Source: Galbibacter mesophilus (lineage in GTDB: Bacteria; Bacteroidota; Bacteroidia; Flavobacteriales; Flavobacteriaceae). Taken from it: 64,000 bases of DNA. The notes beneath the pieces are model-generated. The model was given only the letters and a program-made list of their open reading frames with translations, did not search any database and was not told where the DNA came from. This document shows positions 25,796-34,619 of the stretch, piece after piece. Position 1 is the stretch's first letter, and every line of letters starts with the position of its first letter. The translations under genes and the position numbers were made by a program. The DNA lies in the NCBI RefSeq assembly GCF_023721415.1, contig NZ_JAMQVC010000006.1, positions 62,001 to 126,000 on the forward strand, read 5' to 3'.

Positions 25796-26463
25796 TGATG
25801 TCGTTTAACAAAACAGAAAAATTAGGATACGCTTTTTTAGTCGTTATTTTTATATACAGTTTATACATCGGTTTTACCAACCCTGATTATTTTAATAACA
25901 CTTTTGCCGCGGAAGATAACACCGTAGAGTCGGCTACTGCATTTATGCTTTTGTGTATTTCATTATTGTGTTTGTACCGTTTCTTCGCCCAAGGAAAAGG
26001 TAAGTCTGCTACTTGGAAACTGGGAGTGTTTATGTTTGCACTGCTTTTCTTTTTTGGAGCCGGTGAAGAAATCTCTTGGGGTCAGCGTATTTTCGGGATT
26101 GAATCCAGCGAGTATTTTGTTCAAAATAATGCCCAAAAAGAAACTAATCTACACAATTTGGTAGTGGGAGGTAAAAAGATTAATAAAATTATCTTCAGTC
26201 AGCTTCTCATGCTAACCATGGTAGTTTATCTACTTTTGGTTCCAATACTTTATAGGAAAAAGCAATGGGTTAAAAGATTAATGGATCGGTTTGCTGTGCC
26301 TGTGGTTAAATGGCACCAAACGATTGCTTTTATAGCATCCACTATTATTGTTGCTATTATTCCGCCGGATAGAAAGTGGGAAGTGTATGAATTCGCTTTT
26401 GGTGTAATTTTCTTCCTGATATTTCTTTATCCGCTAAATCTTCATATTTTCAGCAGAGACTAA
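25792..26463 (+). CDS. Integral membrane protein of unknown function
   Basis: A 223-residue protein with about six hydrophobic segments. I do not recognise the family. A striking conserved-looking block is FGAGEEISWGQRIFGIES at about 84-101, with acidic and aromatic residues next to a membrane segment, followed by a loop with an HNL triplet near 121. Its ATGA overlap with the ArnT-like gene (4 bases) places it in the same operon, so a role in the sugar-lipid pathway, for example as a flippase partner or second transferase, is likely but unproven. It may be an undescribed member of this pathway. Confidence 0.75.
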   Translation: MMMSFNKTEKLGYAFLVVIFIYSLYIGFTNPDYFNNTFAAEDNTVESATAFMLLCISLLCLYRFFAQGKGKSATWKLGVFMFALLFFFGAGEEISWGQRIFGIESSEYFVQNNAQKETNLHNLVVGGKKINKIIFSQLLMLTMVVYLLLVPILYRKKQWVKRLMDRFAVPVVKWHQTIAFIASTIIVAIIPPDRKWEVYEFAFGVIFFLIFLYPLNLHIFSRD

Positions 26464-26479
26464 AAATCGTGGCGTAAAA

Positions 26480-26659
26480 TTACCTTCGGCCACCGCCATA
26501 AACTCCAATACTCATGCTAGGGACCACTCTCGGTCCGTGAGAGCCCCAAACAACATCTACGCCTGCACTACTGGCAATGTGCGCATTGGCACAAGAAGTT
26601 AAAGAGTAAATGGAAACTATAACAAAGATACTAGCTAATATTTTTATAAGGTTTTTCAT
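26480..26659 (-). CDS. Small lipoprotein, 59 residues
   Basis: A short frame whose first 22 residues (MKNLIKILASIFVIVSIYSL, then TS) lead to a Cys at residue 23, giving a lipobox LTSC. The mature peptide would be about 37 residues: Ala/Ser-rich, two His (HIASS, SHGPR), then a Gly-rich basic tail GVYGGGRR. It begins 11 bases after the VOC protein stop and shares its direction, so it is probably translated from the same mRNA. I do not recognise the family. Confidence 0.65.
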   Translation of the reverse strand: MKNLIKILASIFVIVSIYSLTSCANAHIASSAGVDVVWGSHGPRVVPSMSIGVYGGGRR

Positions 26660-26670
26660 GTTTTATGGTT

Positions 26671-27513
26671 TTAGTTATTTGCGAAATTTTCAAAACACAA
26701 AGTAGCTCCCAAGGGATCCTGAAAAACAACAATGTTTCCGTTTCGCACTTCCGGGGTGGGTTTTAAATACACATGGGCATCCGTTTGCTGCAATAAGTTG
26801 TAAGCACCGTCAATATCGGTTATTTTCACGTAAGGTACCCATTGCGGATTTGCACCTGTCAATGGATTCGTCATTAAGCCGGCCACTTTTTTGTCCCCAT
26901 TTTTAAAAATCCAATAAGGTTTTCCGTCGTCTTCTGTTTCAGTTACAGTTAAATTTAATGTCGTTGTATAAAATTTTTCGCTTATGGAAGGATCACTGGA
27001 CCATAATTCTTGCCAAATCCATTTTCCTTCTTTATTTTCCAGTAAACTCATTTTAGGTTGCATGGTTTCAATAAAAGAAAGTTTTTCGCCCAACGGACCT
27101 TCAACAATAACTTGCTCTCCTACGCTTTGGTTAATCTTGAATTTGTCAATAATCACACGCCCGCCGTTAGCAACAAAATCGCTAATAGAAGCGTCTATAT
27201 TATCGGTTTGAACGGAGGCAATCCAAGCACTGGAATCTGCCTTTTTAATTTCAATCATACTGCCGATAGGCTGACCATTGTTGGAAATAATAGCCAATTT
27301 TTGACCTTTAACGACGAAATCTTGAAAAGTCCATTTGCAAAGCTTTGCATAAAACTTTTTGGAAGATGAAATGTCAGGGGTGACTAAATTATACCAAACG
27401 ACACCGCCATAGTCTTGAAGATTATTAAATAATGGGGATTTTGAATTTACATTAGAAAGCCCAATTTGAACTACCAATAGAAAAGCAAAGAACCCAAGAA
27501 TTGATTTTTTCAT
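26671..27513 (-). CDS. VOC (glyoxalase/bleomycin-resistance fold) family protein, exported
   Basis: A 280-residue protein with a signal peptide (about 1-20) and two VOC domains, at about 36-145 and 155-278. Each begins with a strand-helix pattern such as VVWYNLVTPDISSSKKFYAKL, the second as WIWQELWSSDPSISEKFYTT. A tandem VOC protein with a signal peptide is probably periplasmic. Metal ligands cannot be assigned with confidence, so it may be a binding protein and not an enzyme. The small lipoprotein gene follows closely. Confidence 0.85.
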   Translation of the reverse strand: MKKSILGFFAFLLVVQIGLSNVNSKSPLFNNLQDYGGVVWYNLVTPDISSSKKFYAKLCKWTFQDFVVKGQKLAIISNNGQPIGSMIEIKKADSSAWIASVQTDNIDASISDFVANGGRVIIDKFKINQSVGEQVIVEGPLGEKLSFIETMQPKMSLLENKEGKWIWQELWSSDPSISEKFYTTTLNLTVTETEDDGKPYWIFKNGDKKVAGLMTNPLTGANPQWVPYVKITDIDGAYNLLQQTDAHVYLKPTPEVRNGNIVVFQDPLGATLCFENFANN

Positions 27514-27601
27514 ATAGCCTTAATTTTAAATGACTTACAGTAAAGTTAATTAAAAAAAATAAGTATTTGTAATCACTTTCTCAAGAAGTTGCCGTGGCAA
27601 A

Positions 27602-29128
27602 TTATTCATTTTGTGACTCTTCCGGTAGACTGGTGAATTCTTTAATGGCATCATTCGGAGGAATAATGTTGTAGCCTTTCCAAAACTCGGGATTGTAATT
27701 AGGTAAATAAACTGGCATCACGTCGGCTTCAGGTGTAAAAGCTTCATAATCTTCTTTATTAATAGTTTCGTTTTCAAAAACCACCAATTCAAATTTTTCA
27801 ATATTCTGTATCGTAAGATCTACATGTGTAGAAACTTCATTCTGTTTCCTTCTTCCCTTAACGTTCTTATTCTTTTCAATGATTTTAAACGGACGATCGA
27901 ACCCAACTTTCTGACCTTTGGTTTCCTCTTGATATTTTAAAACATATTTATCGCGGTTGTTTTTTGTGTATAAGAAAATTCCTTTTTGTAAATATTCATA
28001 ATATGAAACTCCGAAAAGATTGAATTTCTTTACAGGTTTAACATTTTCATATTCCAACCGGATAACGGCAAAATCGTAAGCGTTCACATACATAACTCCT
28101 TTATAATCTGGACCTCCGGAAGGACGAAAGATTATCTTGTAAACTAAATCTTCCTGCAGGTAAAGTAGCCCGTCCAATTCAAAATCGTATTTTCTGGATT
28201 TATGGATAAAGTTTAAATCAGAATCCTCATATAAAAAGTTGTCCTTCAGCAAAGAATTTAATTGGCCTGCTCTGTAGCTTAAGAAGTTTTTCTTTCTTTC
28301 TTCTTCTTTTTTCATTCGCTGTTCTGCCAAAGTATCCAAGGCTTCATCTTCAAAAAGAGAAGAATCGATTTCCGATTTTGTACCAATAATTCCCGACTTA
28401 ATTTTAAAATACGAATCACGTTTAACGTGCTTCCGCATGATTTTTTGCAGTTTATCTTCAATGGCAGAAAAAGAAAGTTGATTGTTTTTGTCGTACAGCT
28501 CCGATGCTTTTTTTATGTCCAATTTTACGGTTTGTTCATCTTCCTTCACCCGTCCATAAAAATCTGCCAATATTTCCGTGTAATATGAGGTGTTTTGGGG
28601 GATGGTTTGCAGGATACTATCTGTAAACGCTTGATTTATTTCTGGGATGGTACTTTCTTTTATTTTAATGTGATTGTCTAAAATCGTGGTATGGTCGGCA
28701 CTTCGGTAGAAAATCTTTTGTTTTATAAAGTCCTGGTCGTAATTCTTTTCCAAGCTGTCTTCTACTTTCTCAATAATTTCATCCACTGTGTAGTTTTTAT
28801 TGAGCAGGACAACTTCATCCAGTTCAATATCTTTTGTTTGTAAGCGAATGAGTTCTTGATTGAAATCTTGCGCGGCAAACTTTTTTTCTTCATATCCGAG
28901 ACAGCTTATCAAAAGCGAATCCGACGCTGTAACTTCCGAAGAAATATGCAAAGAAAATTCACCGGATTCAGAACTAATAACGCCGCTTTTGTCGTTAACG
29001 GAAATTGTAGCAAAGGGAATAGGCTCGTTGGTGGTGGAATCTATAATTTTTGCTGAAATAGTTGTTTGTGAAAAAATGGTTCCCGTAAAAATGAAGAGGG
29101 ATAGAATTGAAAGGTATAGATGCTTCAT
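27602..29128 (-). CDS. Exported CarboxypepD_reg-like domain protein
   Basis: A 508-residue protein. A signal peptide (about 1-20, ending FSQ) is followed by a CarboxypepD_reg-like beta-sandwich at about 22-100 (TTISAKIIDSTTNEPIPFAT, ESGEF.LHI), the domain that caps many Bacteroidota outer-membrane proteins. The rest has an acidic helical part (about 105-260) and strands near 300-420 rich in Tyr and Phe. No plug or receptor domain is present, so it is not a TonB-dependent receptor. A minus-strand TAGTTTTG (29164-29157) is a likely -7 element 28 bases before the ATG. Confidence 0.8.
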   Translation of the reverse strand: MKHLYLSILSLFIFTGTIFSQTTISAKIIDSTTNEPIPFATISVNDKSGVISSESGEFSLHISSEVTASDSLLISCLGYEEKKFAAQDFNQELIRLQTKDIELDEVVLLNKNYTVDEIIEKVEDSLEKNYDQDFIKQKIFYRSADHTTILDNHIKIKESTIPEINQAFTDSILQTIPQNTSYYTEILADFYGRVKEDEQTVKLDIKKASELYDKNNQLSFSAIEDKLQKIMRKHVKRDSYFKIKSGIIGTKSEIDSSLFEDEALDTLAEQRMKKEEERKKNFLSYRAGQLNSLLKDNFLYEDSDLNFIHKSRKYDFELDGLLYLQEDLVYKIIFRPSGGPDYKGVMYVNAYDFAVIRLEYENVKPVKKFNLFGVSYYEYLQKGIFLYTKNNRDKYVLKYQEETKGQKVGFDRPFKIIEKNKNVKGRRKQNEVSTHVDLTIQNIEKFELVVFENETINKEDYEAFTPEADVMPVYLPNYNPEFWKGYNIIPPNDAIKEFTSLPEESQNE

Positions 29129-29366
29129 TTAGATTTTTTTGTTAAAATAAACGATTCAAAACTAATTTGATAACAATTTATAGTTTCATTAAATGACTTT
29201 TATTATTTTTTAACATTGCAAGCTCATAAAGTCTTGATGTTACATCTGTCCTAACTTCTTCTTCCTTTGTGATGAAGCATTCAAAAAACCAAAAATATTT
29301 ACCCTTTAGAAAGTTATTCCTTAACTTCGTATCCGCAAAATTTTAGATAATTAAAAAATCTACGAT

Positions 29367-30758
29367 ATGAGTAAATATGACGTAATCGTTTTAGGGAGCG
29401 GACCCGGTGGATATGTAACCGCTATTCGTGCCTCGCAGCTTGGTTTAAAAACGGCTGTGGTAGAAAAGGAAAACCTTGGAGGTGTATGTTTAAATTGGGG
29501 TTGTATTCCAACGAAGGCACTGTTAAAATCGGCCCAAGTATTTGAATATTTGAAGCATGCAGACGATTACGGGATAAAGGTAAGTGAAGTAGATAAAGAT
29601 TTTGAAGCCGTTGTTAAAAGAAGCCGCGGTGTGGCGGAAGGAATGAGCAAAGGCGTTCAGTTTTTAATGAAGAAAAACAAAATTGATGTTATTGAAGGTT
29701 TTGGGAAGCTAAAATCAGGCAAGAAAATCGATGTAAAAGATAAAGACGGTAAAACTACCGAATACAGCGCCGACCACATTATTATTGCAACTGGTGCGCG
29801 TTCCCGTGAATTGCCAAGTTTGCCGCAAGACGGTAAAAAGGTAATTGGTTACCGCGAGGCAATGACTTTGCCAGAGCAGCCTAAGAAAATGATTGTTGTT
29901 GGGAGTGGAGCTATTGGTATTGAGTTTGCTTATTTTTATAACTCAATGGGTACGGAAGTTACCGTGGTAGAATTCTTGCCAAATATTGTTCCTGTTGAAG
30001 ATGAGGAAGTTTCTAAGCAATTGGAACGCAGCTTCAAAAAATCTGGAGTGAAAATTAAAACATCTGCAGAAGTAACTAAAGTAGATACCTCTGGAAAAGG
30101 CGTTAAGGCCACTATTAAAACCAAAAAAGGCGAAGAAGTTTTAGAAGCAGACATCGTTCTTTCTGCGGTAGGGATTAAAACGAACATCGAGAACATTGGT
30201 TTGGAAGATGTAGGAATTGCAACCGACCGTGATAAAATCTTGGTAAACGATTATTACCAAACCAACATTCCTGGATATTATGCAATTGGAGACGTAACTC
30301 CTGGACAGGCTTTGGCACACGTTGCTTCTGCGGAAGGAATTCTGTGCGTTGAAAAAATTGCTGGAATGCATGTAGAAGCGTTGGATTACGGTAATATTCC
30401 AGGTTGTACATATTGCAGTCCTGAAGTTGCTTCTGTTGGTTTAACCGAAAAGCAGGCAAAAGAAAAAGGATACGATATCAAAGTAGGTAAATTCCCGTTC
30501 TCTGCAAGTGGTAAAGCAAAAGCTTCTGGAAATTCTGATGGTTTTGTAAAAGTTATTTTTGATGCTAAATACGGCGAATGGCTAGGCTGCCATATGATTG
30601 GTGCAGGTGTAACCGATATGATTGCAGAAGCGGTGGTTGCTAGAAAACTAGAAACTACTGGACACGAAGTGCTTAAAGCAGTTCACCCGCACCCAACAAT
30701 GAGTGAAGCAGTAATGGAAGCCGTTGCTGCCGCTTATGATGAGGTGATACATATTTAA
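29367..30758 (+). CDS. lpdA: Dihydrolipoyl dehydrogenase
   Basis: A 463-residue FAD disulfide oxidoreductase, the E3 part of 2-oxoacid dehydrogenase complexes. The FAD motif GSGPGGY is at 11-17, the redox pair is in GGVCLNWGCIPTKA near 38-51, the NAD motif GSGAIGIEFAYF is near 179-190, and the catalytic His lies in HPHPTMSEAV near 440. Length is normal. E1 and E2 genes are not adjacent, so one E3 may serve several complexes. A terminator follows at 30782. Confidence 0.96.
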   Translation: MSKYDVIVLGSGPGGYVTAIRASQLGLKTAVVEKENLGGVCLNWGCIPTKALLKSAQVFEYLKHADDYGIKVSEVDKDFEAVVKRSRGVAEGMSKGVQFLMKKNKIDVIEGFGKLKSGKKIDVKDKDGKTTEYSADHIIIATGARSRELPSLPQDGKKVIGYREAMTLPEQPKKMIVVGSGAIGIEFAYFYNSMGTEVTVVEFLPNIVPVEDEEVSKQLERSFKKSGVKIKTSAEVTKVDTSGKGVKATIKTKKGEEVLEADIVLSAVGIKTNIENIGLEDVGIATDRDKILVNDYYQTNIPGYYAIGDVTPGQALAHVASAEGILCVEKIAGMHVEALDYGNIPGCTYCSPEVASVGLTEKQAKEKGYDIKVGKFPFSASGKAKASGNSDGFVKVIFDAKYGEWLGCHMIGAGVTDMIAEAVVARKLETTGHEVLKAVHPHPTMSEAVMEAVAAAYDEVIHI

Positions 30759-30781
30759 AAAACTTCTTTTTTAAAGATATG

Positions 30782-30822
30782 AAAGCAGGATGTTCTAGAC
30801 AGATTATCCTGCTTTTTGTTTT
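30782..30822 (+). terminator. Terminator of lpdA
   Basis: AAAGCAGGA and TCCTGCTTT form a 9-bp stem around a 16-base loop, followed by TTTGTTTTT. It lies 23 bp past the stop. Confidence 0.87.
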
Positions 30823-30903
30823 TCTGAAAAGAGGCTCTGAGGTTTAAAAAAAAAGATTACCATATGGTAGATATTTAAATTTTAGCATGACAGCCTATTT
30901 TTT

Positions 30904-31632
30904 TTAAGCTAGCAAATCGCAATACCAAAAGGAAGTATCCCATGTAACTGTATCCTTATCCTGAAAACAGGAATCTTCTTCACTTTTTGAAGGGGAATAC
31001 GACTTTAATACTTTTTCCCCAATCTCATAATTTACGGGATTCTTAAAGATTGGACCGTCGAACACAAAGGTGTGGAACTCTCCGTTTTCACCGCAAGGGT
31101 CTACATTTTCAGGTAAATCTTCCAAAAACTGATGGTCTAAAACCCTTCCCACAAAGGTTTCATCTAAAAGCTTGGCATTTACACTCACTGTAATTGCCTT
31201 AAAACCCAGAGCCAAAAACTCTTTCAACAATTCTTTGGTGTCCAATTTCCATAATGGAAATATTGGTTCGACACCAACTTCATGTAATTTCGACTCACGG
31301 TATGTTTTTAAATCTTCCAAAAAAATATCCCCAAAAACGGTATGGGTAAAGCCTTTTTGCTTTAATTCGTTCATGGCATTTTTCATAACCTTGTCATAGG
31401 TTTTCATTGATACATCCCCTGATAGCTCAATTGTTTTAAGCGGAATTCCAATGCTTTCGGCTTGTTTGTATAATAAATCGTTTCTCAAACCATGCATAGA
31501 AACCCGATTAAGGTCCGAATTTACAGTAGTTACCAAAAGGTCTATATTAAAAGCTGACTGTTGCAGTATTTTATACAAAGCCAAAGCACTGTCTTTTCCA
31601 GTGCTCCAGTTGAAATATGTTTTATTGGGCAT
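30904..31632 (-). CDS. Dph6-type ATP pyrophosphatase (diphthine--ammonia ligase family)
   Basis: A 242-residue protein with the PP-loop at its start: FNWSTGKDSALALYKI at residues 7-22. The GDIFLEDLKTYRES block near 96-109 and the GENGEFHTFVFDGP block near 183-196 are family hallmarks. In eukaryotes this family makes diphthamide; bacteria lack that target, so the real substrate is unknown, and the activity would be ATP-driven amidation or a similar reaction. Confidence 0.88.
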   Translation of the reverse strand: MPNKTYFNWSTGKDSALALYKILQQSAFNIDLLVTTVNSDLNRVSMHGLRNDLLYKQAESIGIPLKTIELSGDVSMKTYDKVMKNAMNELKQKGFTHTVFGDIFLEDLKTYRESKLHEVGVEPIFPLWKLDTKELLKEFLALGFKAITVSVNAKLLDETFVGRVLDHQFLEDLPENVDPCGENGEFHTFVFDGPIFKNPVNYEIGEKVLKSYSPSKSEEDSCFQDKDTVTWDTSFWYCDLLA

Positions 31633-31760
31633 GTTGATTTTCGTTTACTTTAAATTGAAAAATGAGTAGATGTCTCTGCGAAGGAGGAACGACTGCGGCA
31701 GTCACCTAACAGGGAATAACTATTTTAACGGGGGATTACCACACTTCACTGTGAAGACGA

Positions 31761-32174
31761 TTACATAAAACTCTCCACCGCCAAATCGTAGCTTTGCATG
31801 CCAAACCCTAGGATAACTCCTTTAGCGTTTGGGGAAATATAAGATTGATGTCTAAATGCTTCCCTTCCAAAGGTGTTGGAAATATGAACCTCAACAACAG
31901 GGGTTGAAATACCTTTTATTGCATCTCCAATGCCAACGGACGTATGTGTATAAGCCCCAGCATTTAAAATAATACCATCGTAATCGAACCCTTTTTCATG
32001 AAGTTTGTTTATAATTTCCCCTTCCACGTTAGATTGGTAATATTCAATAGAAACATTTTTAAATTTCTGCTGAAGTTTTTCAAGATAATCTTCAAAGGTT
32101 TGGGAGCCGTAAATTTCAGGTTCACGTTTTCCGAGAAGGTTTAAGTTAGGTCCGTTAATGATAATTAGCTTCAT
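31761..32174 (-). CDS. aroQ: 3-dehydroquinate dehydratase, type II
   Basis: A 137-residue enzyme of the shikimate pathway that converts 3-dehydroquinate to 3-dehydroshikimate. NGPNLNLLGKREPEIYG at 6-22 carries the Arg and the catalytic Tyr, EGEIINKLHE is near 50, LNAGAYTHTS near 71, and EVHISN with the catalytic His near 96. Length matches the dodecameric type II family. The gap to the Dph6-like gene is 128 bp and shows no gene. Confidence 0.95.
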   Translation of the reverse strand: MKLIIINGPNLNLLGKREPEIYGSQTFEDYLEKLQQKFKNVSIEYYQSNVEGEIINKLHEKGFDYDGIILNAGAYTHTSVGIGDAIKGISTPVVEVHISNTFGREAFRHQSYISPNAKGVILGFGMQSYDLAVESFM

Positions 32175-32212
32175 AAAGTGTTATTTTCAGTAAAAGTAAA
32201 AAATAAAGCATA

Positions 32213-32237
32213 AAAAAAGAGGCTGAGGCCTCTTTTG
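32213..32237 (-). terminator. Terminator between the 172-residue barrel gene and aroQ
   Basis: AAAAGAGGC and GCCTCTTTT pair around a 4-base loop, and on the minus strand a T run follows. It ends the mRNA of the barrel gene whose stop is at 32259. Confidence 0.87.
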
Positions 32238-32258
32238 TCTTTGTGTATAGCGGTATTT

Positions 32259-32777
32259 TTAAAAGTACAATGAGAAACCTACATTCAAGGAAATTCCGGC
32301 CTGATTGTCTGCATCATCGTTAAGGTCTAAATCGTAACGGAGTCCGGGTTCTATGGCTACATTATTGGCAACAAACCAAGCATAACCTCCTTGTAAGCCT
32401 AAAAATAGCGGACTATAATCGTCGCCAAAACTTCCGTTAAAGTCAGCTTGAACAGGGAATTTAGATGAAATATAATATTTAGCACCCATTTTGTAGGAAA
32501 AACGGCCATCGCTTTGCTTGCTATCTCCATAACCTAATCCTAATTTAAGAGCCAAATCATTCATTACGAAGTATCCTCCTTCAAAACCTATATTCCAAGT
32601 AGAATTGTCATCTTCTGAATACAGACTAATAGAAGTGTTTGAGCGATGAGCGGCACCAAAATTTGTATTGGCTTCAATTAGAAAACTGCCTTTTGCTAAT
32701 GCAGAATTGCTAGTTTGGGAATTAGCACTGAAGATGATAGCAAAAAGTAAAATAATTGTAATAAGAATTTTGTTCAT
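32259..32777 (-). CDS. Small outer-membrane beta-barrel protein
   Basis: A 172-residue protein with a signal peptide (about 1-20, ending ANSQ) and a predicted eight-stranded barrel: alternating strands with aromatic ends, and a final Phe (GISLNVGFSLYF), as needed for barrel insertion. It belongs to the OmpA-like/porin-like small barrels of Bacteroidota. Its function may be structural. The next gene upstream on the same strand encodes another barrel protein but has its own terminator. Confidence 0.85.
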   Translation of the reverse strand: MNKILITIILLFAIIFSANSQTSNSALAKGSFLIEANTNFGAAHRSNTSISLYSEDDNSTWNIGFEGGYFVMNDLALKLGLGYGDSKQSDGRFSYKMGAKYYISSKFPVQADFNGSFGDDYSPLFLGLQGGYAWFVANNVAIEPGLRYDLDLNDDADNQAGISLNVGFSLYF

Positions 32778-32866
32778 TGTATCGATTATTATAAAGTTAA
32801 TAGCCCTAATTTACATAGTAAATAAATGCTATCTGTTAAGGATGTGTTAAAATTAAAATTTGGTAT

Positions 32867-32900
32867 AAAAAAAGCGAGAGCTGTTAAACTCTCGCTTTTC
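32867..32900 (-). terminator. Terminator after the 197-residue barrel gene
   Basis: An 11-bp stem (AAAAGCGAGAG with CTCTCGCTTTT) with an 8-base loop, then a T run on the minus strand. It separates the two barrel genes into two mRNAs. Confidence 0.9.
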
Positions 32901-32919
32901 AATATATTCTATCTATTTT

Positions 32920-33513
32920 CTAGAAGAAGAATCCAGCACCTACTTGCCAAACACCGTTCTTTTGTTCAATATTCAAATCGTCGCCATCATCAACTATGTT
33001 GGAAAGTCCTAAATTATATCTTCCTGTCAGAAAAAGCCCACTTGTAAATTCATAAGAGACACCAAAATTTAGACCGAAGTCAAGATCTTTATAGAAATCA
33101 TCAGGATCTACTTCTAAAGAAGCTCCATCCCCTTCTGCTTCCCATTCTTTAGATACTAAAACACCGACCTGTGGTCCTGCTTCTAAACTAAATCCATCAG
33201 CAACAAAGAATTTTGCCATTAAAGGAAAGTTTATGTATCCTAACTTGGCTTTAATATTATCATTTCCACCAAAATCTCCTTCACTACCTTGAGATGAGTA
33301 AAGTATTTCAGGTTGGAAGGCAAATTTTTCAGAAAACTTGAATTCTGCAAGTCCACCTACAAAAAAAGAGGTTCTTACTTCAGCGTCATCGGTATCGTCA
33401 CCGATAAAATTCGCGAAGTTAAATCCCCCTTTTGCACCCAATCTAATGTCCTGTGCATTTGTAGAAAATGAAAATGCTACCAAGGCAATTATGGCAATAA
33501 AATAATTTTTCAT
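32920..33513 (-). CDS. Porin-family outer-membrane beta-barrel protein
   Basis: A 197-residue protein with a signal peptide (about 1-20, ending TNAQ) and a PorT/outer-membrane-barrel pattern starting IRLGAKGGFNFANFIGD. It ends in FFF, and the strands LGYINFPLMAKFF and FSLEAGPQVGVLVSKEW are typical of the family. A perfect minus-strand TACGTTTG (33569-33562) lies about 50 bases upstream of the ATG; the nearest TTTG is 25 bases further, more than usual. It is divergent from xerD. Confidence 0.87.
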   Translation of the reverse strand: MKNYFIAIIALVAFSFSTNAQDIRLGAKGGFNFANFIGDDTDDAEVRTSFFVGGLAEFKFSEKFAFQPEILYSSQGSEGDFGGNDNIKAKLGYINFPLMAKFFVADGFSLEAGPQVGVLVSKEWEAEGDGASLEVDPDDFYKDLDFGLNFGVSYEFTSGLFLTGRYNLGLSNIVDDGDDLNIEQKNGVWQVGAGFFF

Positions 33514-33641
33514 ATTTGATATTTTTTAAGATTTGTTCCGCTAAACTACAGATAAAGACTACAAACGTATGTTATCGCTTTGTTAAAAGGTTGTCAAATT
33601 TTTCTAAAACACTTCGGATTATTTCTATTAATTTTACCCAC

Positions 33642-34544
33642 ATGAAGTGGAGCCAAGCCTTAAAAGATTATGAGAGTTACCTTAAGATAGAACGCGGACT
33701 ATCTAAAAATTCGGTAACTAATTATTGTTTGGATATCCATAAATTAATTTCATTTTTGGAACTTCACCAAATAACAATTTCCCCCGTAGAAATTTCTTCG
33801 GAAGTCCTTCAGGATTTTATTTACGAAAGCGCAAAATCCATAAATCCACGATCTCAAGCACGCTTAATTTCCGGATTGAAGAGTTTTTTTAATTACCTTA
33901 TTTTTGAAGACTACAGAAATGACAACCCCACAGAACTTATTGAGTCGCCAAAAATAGGGAGGAAACTACCCGATACGCTCAGTGTAGAAGAAATTGACAG
34001 GCTCATTGCCACTATAGACTTGAGCAAACCAGAAGGAGAAAGAAATAGAACAATGCTGGAAACCATGTACAGTTGCGGACTGAGGGTTTCTGAATTGGTC
34101 AATCTAAAAATTTCTGATATTTTTTTTGAGGAAGGTTTTATAAAGGTTAGTGGAAAAGGGGATAAGCAGCGTTTTGTACCTATTGCTGCTGCCACCATTA
34201 AATATATTGATACTTATATTTCAGAAATAAGATCACATGTAACTATTGAAAAAGGCTTTGAAGATTTTGTGTTTTTAAACCGAAGGGGAAAAAGCCTTAC
34301 CCGCGCCATGATTTTTACCATTATAAAAAATGCAACGCGCGATGCCGGAATCAAAAAAAATATTAGTCCGCATACCTTTCGGCATTCCTTTGCAACTCAC
34401 TTACTACAAAATGGAGCTGATTTACGTGCCATTCAGCAAATGTTGGGGCACGAAAGTATCACTACTACAGAGGTTTATATGCATTTAAACCGAAAAGACC
34501 TAGCCAAAGTAATAGACAAACATCACCCCCGAAAAGATTTTTAA
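33642..34544 (+). CDS. xerD: Tyrosine recombinase XerC/XerD family
   Basis: A 300-residue recombinase of the length used for chromosome dimer resolution. An N-terminal SAM-like core-binding domain (about 5-90) is followed by the catalytic domain. The Arg is in YSCGLRVSELV near 147, the HTFRHSFATHLL block with the His and Arg is near 244-255, and the second His is in LGHESI. The nucleophile is Y279 in VYMH. I chose the ATG at 33642, which gives the normal start (KWSQALKDYESYL); the frame is open for 42 codons upstream but this part looks non-coding. No genomic island lies beside it, so it is a housekeeping enzyme. Confidence 0.9.
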   Translation: MKWSQALKDYESYLKIERGLSKNSVTNYCLDIHKLISFLELHQITISPVEISSEVLQDFIYESAKSINPRSQARLISGLKSFFNYLIFEDYRNDNPTELIESPKIGRKLPDTLSVEEIDRLIATIDLSKPEGERNRTMLETMYSCGLRVSELVNLKISDIFFEEGFIKVSGKGDKQRFVPIAAATIKYIDTYISEIRSHVTIEKGFEDFVFLNRRGKSLTRAMIFTIIKNATRDAGIKKNISPHTFRHSFATHLLQNGADLRAIQQMLGHESITTTEVYMHLNRKDLAKVIDKHHPRKDF

Positions 34545-34619
34545 CTTTTTGTTATCGTTGATTCTCTGTTTTTATTTAGAAATTTATAGTTCTTTCAGAA
34601 AAAAATAGAATCAAATACT

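Noticed and set aside
33642-34544. Tyrosine recombinase as integrase of a mobile element
   Set aside because: Length, motifs and normal flanking housekeeping genes fit XerD; there are no attachment repeats or cargo.
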